DNA from: Hetaerina americana
Taxonomy: Eukaryota > Arthropoda > Insecta > Odonata > Calopterygidae
Reading direction: 5' to 3'
DNA length: 64,000 nucleotides
Assembly (NCBI GenBank): GCA_022747635.1
Contig: JAKTNV010000060.1
Location: 2,855,844 to 2,919,843 of the forward strand
The notes below the pieces were generated by a model. That model ran no database searches and was not told the origin of the DNA. It was given only the letters and a program-made list of their open reading frames with translations. Positions 57,871 through 64,000 of the stretch are shown here, piece by piece. Numbering within the stretch: position 1 is the stretch's first letter; the number at the start of each line of letters is the position of its first letter. The translations under genes were made by a program, and so were the position numbers.

Positions 57871-59925
57871 TTTCTTATGCTCAATTCAATATGACGTTTA
57901 GTATTTTTCTGGTTTTGATCTGAAGCTGGGAACACAATTCGAGTGTATTTTTATCTTCCCTTCCGGGGAACTGCGATGCTGCAAAAAGGTGGGAGGTACA
58001 GTAAGAGTACCCGCTTTCGAGGAAACCCATACGGTTCCCCATCTCCCCCTTTCTCCTCTCCGCCCCCACCTGCTCCTCCACAGTTTAGAACGGCATTGTA
58101 GCCCGTCATAAACTGATGTTGTCGTCGTGGGCTAGCGCGCCCTCTGCAATGGTCTAATATAGTAGCTTATGCCGTCAATTTATTTTAAAAACACATGCTA
58201 AATGTATGTTAATTAGCTGTGACTCAGTAATGCGAACACCTGAATCCCCGAATGACATTTTGAATTCTGGCCATATTTTACTAGAAAAAATACCATTCAT
58301 GGCTCGCAAACAAAACTGAAATTATTATTTATAAATAGAGACTTTAAACAAATCCGAATTGATAATTATCGGAAAATGAATAATCACTCTCCGCCTTATT
58401 CCGTTAATTCACACCCCTTCACGCTCGCATATACATGGTGTGCTTTGCTTATTAGATATTACACTCCAGGATTTTACCTCGAGTGCACTTTTATTTCGTA
58501 GAGGATCTCATGATGATATCCATAGATTCCTAGAAATGGAGAAGCAAAAGCCGTTCTTAACCTGTGACGTATGGTAGGCGGAGGCAAGGAGTTGATTTTA
58601 ATCCGTTATACGATCAACGTAAAAAGAGCATACGACGCATAGATCGACACGTGCAGTTCGGCCGATGTGAGTCCATGTTTTCTCCGTTTCTGGGACTTGT
58701 TCTCGACTTCAATGTTCCCGTCAGTCCGTGATTCAGGTCTTGATTGACTACTCAAACTACATTACACAGAAGACGTTGACCATTTTATTGCAAATAGTTC
58801 TGGGATTGCTTCTGCTTGTCTTACAGTTTCCTCAAGAAAATCCGACAGCCGTTAAGTTTACCGTAAGGCTTTCGATTTGCAGTAAAACTCCAGAGCTTCC
58901 ATCCCTTCAAGAGTGCATTATATCTCTAGAAAACCGCTAGTGTAAATATATACTTTCGTAAAAAATGCTCTCTATGATGTAAATAATATCTCCTTGGAGA
59001 CCCAGAACGCTTTGTCTTCCTTATTATAAATTTCAGTATTTAGGCTCTCGTACCTTCACTCGCGTATTGCCCCCTGATTCAGGAATTCGTAGAATAACTT
59101 ATTGGGAAAATTATCATGTTGATATGAAATTTAAAATTTATACCGCATGCACGGGACACATATCTAAATATGAAACGTTCTATCCTCTGTTAGATTCTTG
59201 TTAAGTAATTAGGGATGATATAAATGTGGATTGAAACGGACCCTAACTGAATTAGAGACAATATGGTAATAGATATTAATTGAGATTAAATTCACGAGTA
59301 CTGTAATTACATGCGCAAAATACTTGGAGAGTGAATCCAGAAATTTCAAAGCGTTTTCACCGTAATTGGCACGGACATTCCTACCCGATTTTACGCCACT
59401 GTGCCATAAAGAATCTAATGAACACACAATATACTACGGTTATATGTACTGACAGTTGACACAACCATTTCATAATACTTTATATTACTGATAGATCCTA
59501 CTATGTTGAGATAATTCCTGAGAGTACCACTGGATTCGACTACTGACAAGTGGTAGCATTTTGGAATGATCTTCGTCAGGTATTTTATCTCCTCAAGAAA
59601 GACTGGAGAAATTCAATGCGACCATAATTCGATACATTGAGAATCGCAAAACCAACAACCCCTTGCCAACCACGCGGAGAGATAATCGCTTAAGACGCCA
59701 GTTGGATATTTCACCGGAATTTGGAGGAAAATCAGGATACCAGTTTAAATATGCGATATGCTCCTACTCTTTTATTAATCCGTTTTTTTGCATATCCAAA
59801 AGGTCTTAAAGCCACTGTGGTTAGAGGTAGAAGACTATGCATATCTATTTATCGTTGAAGTTCATACCTGTAATTCGAAATTAGTCAGTTATTTGAGCGG
59901 GGGGAGTGCCCATTGCCCGAAGGGC
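57871..59925. other. Upstream intergenic sequence, nothing recognised
   Basis: No convincing coding or repeat feature. This is the region 5-prime of the cadherin start and could hold non-coding exons or enhancers, which cannot be seen directly. Confidence 0.4.
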
Positions 59926-59929
59926 CATT

Positions 59930-60450
59930 TCTGATAAAATAATTGAGGGGGCTGGGTGAGCCGACGAACGTTCCACACCCCCCTTCCGCTCCGCTCCTCT
60001 TCCATGCGTCACTTGCACTTTCTTTGCGAATGCAAATAGAAGGCGGCGTCGGTTTGTGACCCCGGATGTAGCGTTGTACGCTCTTTCGCTTCCGGTGTCA
60101 TCTTCTCTCCGTCCACCCTCCGATTCTCTGTTCGCCAACTGGCGTGGTCGCAGTCTGCGGCCACGTCAGTTGCGGTGCGGTGGGCGTCCCCTTGGCGCGC
60201 GGCGGCAGGTGGGCCGGAGGGATGCCTCGCCCCTCGGTCCCCTTCCGCCAAACCCCCGACTCCACCCCCCTCATGCCCATCCTCTCGCGCGCTCTCCGAT
60301 TATTTCTTTCGGAGGGGGGGATCGGGCACACTTTGCGGATCCAATGAAGAGCGGTACGCTCGCTCGTGGTGTGAATTATTCTCTCCACCGCGCCATCGCA
60401 CTCCGCGGGCATTCTCCTAGAAGTCGCTCGAGGGCCGCTGAGGCGTGAGC
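59930..60450. promoter_or_regulatory. GC- and CpG-rich island upstream of the cadherin gene
   Basis: Strongly GC-rich, with many CG pairs (for example GGCGCGCGGCGGCAGG near 60192). Overlapping open frames on both strands are a by-product of high GC and show no protein family. It lies about 3 kb upstream of the cadherin ATG and may be a promoter or an untranslated first exon. Confidence 0.4.
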
Positions 60451-61915
60451 GCCGGAGGGTATCTCACACTGGGAGGAATGCTGGGCCAAAGTCGAGGAGA
60501 ATGACGAGAGAAATTTCAACCAGAAGATTGGTTCGTCAGTTTGGTACACATACTCGCAATTTCAGTGCTTTTTGCGAAAAGAAAGTGCATGGCATAGTTT
60601 TAAACCCCAAATGACCATTTTAATTGATCATTTATTCGATGTATTTTCTGTGGCGGAAGAGAATACGAAAAACTGTAATACCTCAATAGTGATAGAAGGA
60701 AAATTAATTCTCAAATGAGAATCTCCAGAGAGCATAAGCCTTGATGCCACGGGTTCTTCTGATAATTCCCTGCTCACTTCAACTGATGAGCTTGGATTAC
60801 AATTTGCGTGTCTATTATCTGTACCTCTCTTCTTCTTCTTCGCTTCGTCTCTTTAGACTGTTCCTATTCTACCTTGGAATTCCTCTAATTTAAACTCTTT
60901 CTCTAAAAGTCTTTCTTTCTCTTACACCTACTTCTTTTATGTTGACTCTCTCTTATCTTTTTCACTTCTTGAGTCGGACTTGTTTTTTGTCTACTTTTCA
61001 AAAAAATATTTAAATATCTTTTTTTGTTTCAGTAATATATTCTAGAGTTTGATTTCTGCACCTTTATTCATTACCACTGTAGCACCCATGGCAGCACTGA
61101 AGACTTCTACGTCTTTCCAGATTAACAAAATGGCATGTTTCAGAAGGGGAAATTTTCTTTACATACATTAGTCGTATCTCAGTAGGCTCGTATCTATCGC
61201 TCATTCCAATACGATTGAAAAGTCCCATGAAAGCGTGCGAGAGAAAAGTATGGGTTGAAGGTATTAATAATAACTAGCATAGAGTTCCAGATAAGCAAGA
61301 GTTGTGTTTGAGGAAAGGCATTTTCTTTACGTACATATTGAAACTATCGAGTGATGCGATATTGACCTTAAAAACTCCCCAACACTTCGATTTATTTTTT
61401 TTATTTATGGAATTGAGCTGTTTCTGCATTAATGAAACCTTTTTTTTGACTTAGTTATACTTTTTCGCAGTTAAACCCATGACAGCAATGTGAACAGAAT
61501 ATACAATTCCAAATAAACAAGATGTCATGCTTCAGTACCGGAAATTTATCTACAGAATTTTCATAGAGAATATTCCTTGGCTATTCGTGCTGGAAGGTGT
61601 TCCTATTTGAAAAGGATCATTTTAATTTGAATCTATTCCCCATTGATCGGCACCACTTTTGTGAAGACGAAGCAAGTCTCTCAGGCGGGGGCGTTTCATC
61701 TTACTTCCGTACCAGCTCTTCATCATTAAACGGAATGAAAGGAAAAAATGGCAATTGCTGAACGATCATTAATGGCGCGATGCTTTTAGGAACCAAATGC
61801 TCAATACTCCGAGAGTACTTTCTCTCCATCCTGTAAGCATTGCATCGCGCCAAAGTCACCACTTTTTGAGAACGTTTTAGCAACGGAAGAGTTGTTTGAG
61901 ATATCTTGGATATAT
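60451..61915. other. Intergenic sequence, nothing recognised
   Basis: No supportable gene or transposon. Confidence 0.4.
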
Positions 61916-61920
61916 AAGTA

Positions 61921-62182
<262 letters not shown>

Positions 62183-62639
62183 TAGATATATTTAAGATTT
62201 TTTTACGTTCTGAAAAGTTCATTACAGAGTTTTCACATTATTGTTAATGAGTTCCATTCGTAGCAAAGCTGGCTTATTTTGTGTGAAATAATCTTAGTGA
62301 CCTCATTATGATTATAAATCTAACTATACCAGAAATATCAGGGTGAATATTTGGCTTTTATTTATGATAACCAGTATAACAGTTATAATAGGATACAAGC
62401 ATTATTCATAATGATTATTCAACGGTCGTGGTTTCAGTTCGAAGAAGAAAGTGCCAGGGAGCCAATGTTTTTGAAAAAATGACTGAAATTAGGAAGATGC
62501 GTAAGTCAATCGTCATTCATTTATGCGTTAACCCATTATTGCTTGATGTTCATAGATATGCATGTGTGTAAATATTTTATTATGCGTAAATATAATTTTA
62601 TATTTATGTATAAGCGCATATTTGTACCTATAGTGCTGG

Positions 62640-62705
62640 TGAACCAACGATTCCTACCACGGGGCCCTAGCGGCGGCTTGAGGGGTTTAACGTAGATATA
62701 GGTAT
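62640..62705 (+). mobile_element. Degenerate LINE 3-prime hairpin scrap
   Basis: CACGGGGCCCTAGCGGCGGC and TTGAGGGGTTTAACGTAGAT resemble the hairpin and tail at 52717-52776. Confidence 0.5.
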
Positions 62706-64000
62706 CTTTACCCATGCATCAGCGCTCGATAAAATCTCTTCCGAATCATTTAATTAGCGAAACTTTATCTCAAAGAATTTTGATACTCGATCGTCTCTTA
62801 TTTCTGTAATCAAGTCGCAAAGGACCCATTGTGAGACCAAATGTAAAGTAAGAAACAGTCGTTTCATTATCAAGGGTGATGGACGGGACCCAAGACTTTT
62901 ATCTAAAGGATAATCTGTTGCGCACAAGCAGATATCACTAGAATGGTAATTATCTTCGATTTTGTTGGTCGAAAAATTTTGTGAAAGAGTTCGTTGAGGA
63001 GCTGTAGAGCCAAGAATGGGGAAATATCCTTTCTCCATTCCCACAAAACAGAATCGTACGATTAAATGACGTTCCCTGAACCTTTTTCTAAGGTTGTGCC
63101 ATGACTAGTACTAACGAAAGCGGAGACAGGAGTCCACTGAAGGTTTACTCAATCGGGCTAAATTGGGACCTTAAATTATTGCTATCAGTCTGAAAAATCA
63201 TTTCTTCAAATATTCCCTTTTAAATGATTACGTATATCGAGCCTTTTTCGCCCGACCTCTCGAATAGCTTCTGCAATGAGTCGGGATCCTTAGCCTCGAG
63301 CTGATTGAGAATATTATTTTGAAGTGCTAAGTCTCTGCCCTATGGAAGCTCATGTTTCCTTCTCCATATTCCCTCTCTGCGTGACCTGATGATGTTAAAT
63401 CTCTCTCATAGGGAATCCATGTTTGTTCCAAACGCCCTGGGCGGAGTCGTCATGTCTGGATTGATTATATAAAACTGCAAGGGCGAAGAATGGTGGCGTA
63501 TCTCGGAAGGGTGCCGTGGAGTAAGGGACTCCAAATGTTTTCGATTACGCTGTCAGAAAAAATCAGACAAAATAAGTGGCACGCGAGCCAATGGAAATGA
63601 GTAGGCACGCAAGAGTGAGTTGCAGTCACGTCCTCTTTTGTCAGCATTCTACGATTGCCATTCCTCTCCGCCGACGCAGTTTTATCCACCCTTCATTTCG
63701 GAGCAGAGCAAGTGAAGGGCATGATAACTTCCTTTTTTATTATTTACAGAACGAATAAATATTAACAACGAACTTCTCTTCCTGTACGTCAAAGGCTCTC
63801 AACGGCCTCAGTTTTTATAAGCTGTTAGTTTTAGTGGCCGTAGTGGACTTCGCCGAAGGTGAAAGGCTTCGGCCGAAGTAAATCGCCCTGTATTTTGCCC
63901 TGCCTATTTTAACGTACGTGAATTTTTTTAATCAAAACATTATTTCGGTATCTTTGAAATTCCATGTGCTTCGCAAACAGAGCCCAGTTCAGAGGAGGGA
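62706..64000. other. Right-hand end, nothing recognised
   Basis: Only short frames without family features. A small inverted pair TTCGCCGAAGGTGAAAGGCT / TTCGGCCGAAG near 63850 may be repeat-derived. Confidence 0.4.

Noticed and set aside
60056..60448. A 130-codon frame in GC-rich sequence
   Set aside because: Overlapping frames on both strands are all open because of GC content. The translation is low-complexity Arg/Pro/Ser without a family motif.

Overview
This window is eukaryotic nuclear DNA, almost certainly from an insect or other arthropod. It is AT-rich, its one host gene is split into many short exons with GT/AG splice sites, and it is packed with non-LTR retrotransposons, Penelope-like elements, mariner DNA transposons, tRNA-derived SINEs and long TA arrays. 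The species cannot be named from the sequence alone. Young RTE-type LINEs and large introns suit a hemimetabolous insect, but that is inference.

The single host gene runs on the minus strand from about 57.1 kb down to 8.35 kb. I could join 29 coding exons, all in compatible phase, into one open frame of about 1,860 codons. It encodes a signal peptide, 14 cadherin (EC) repeats, a membrane-adjacent domain, one transmembrane helix and a short cytoplasmic tail with a conserved NPIW block. Its domain order and sequence match the cadherin-23 / Drosophila Cad87A group. Exon 1 carries the signal peptide and the start of EC1, and is separated from exon 2 by a 14 kb intron. Exons 2-27 lie between 42.75 and 12.9 kb. 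The transmembrane and cytoplasmic exons lie at 8.77-8.35 kb after a 4.1 kb intron full of TA repeats. The last exon may splice to a further exon outside the recognised set, or end at a stop codon 14 bases past its donor site.

The rest is mobile DNA, mostly inside introns. From left to right: a young RTE-like LINE with a 12-bp target duplication (1.67-3.44 kb); two mariner elements (4.8-6.1 and 6.7-7.6 kb) and SINEs; TA arrays with an embedded 20-mer and a Penelope GIY-YIG fragment (9.8-11.7 kb); decayed RTE copies (16-17.4, 19.6-21.1 and 22.8-24.3 kb); a nearly intact CR1/L2/jockey-type LINE (25.2-27.0 kb); a second young RTE copy with a mariner relic (37.4-39.2 kb); a perfect 153-bp palindrome (42.08-42.23 kb); and a Penelope fragment (43.4-44.5 kb). 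Intron 1 (44.5-56.7 kb) is a nest of LINE pieces plus a mariner. The left-hand part, spanning the gene's internal exons, is poor in CpG, while sequence right of about 44.7 kb is clearly richer and includes two GC-rich islands near exon 1 and at 60 kb.

I see no prokaryotic-type operon, CRISPR array, rRNA gene or convincing functional tRNA. The most unusual signals are the palindrome, a GC-AG intron in the cadherin gene, the CpG boundary, the composite TA/20-mer array, and a mariner copy that keeps only its DNA-binding half.
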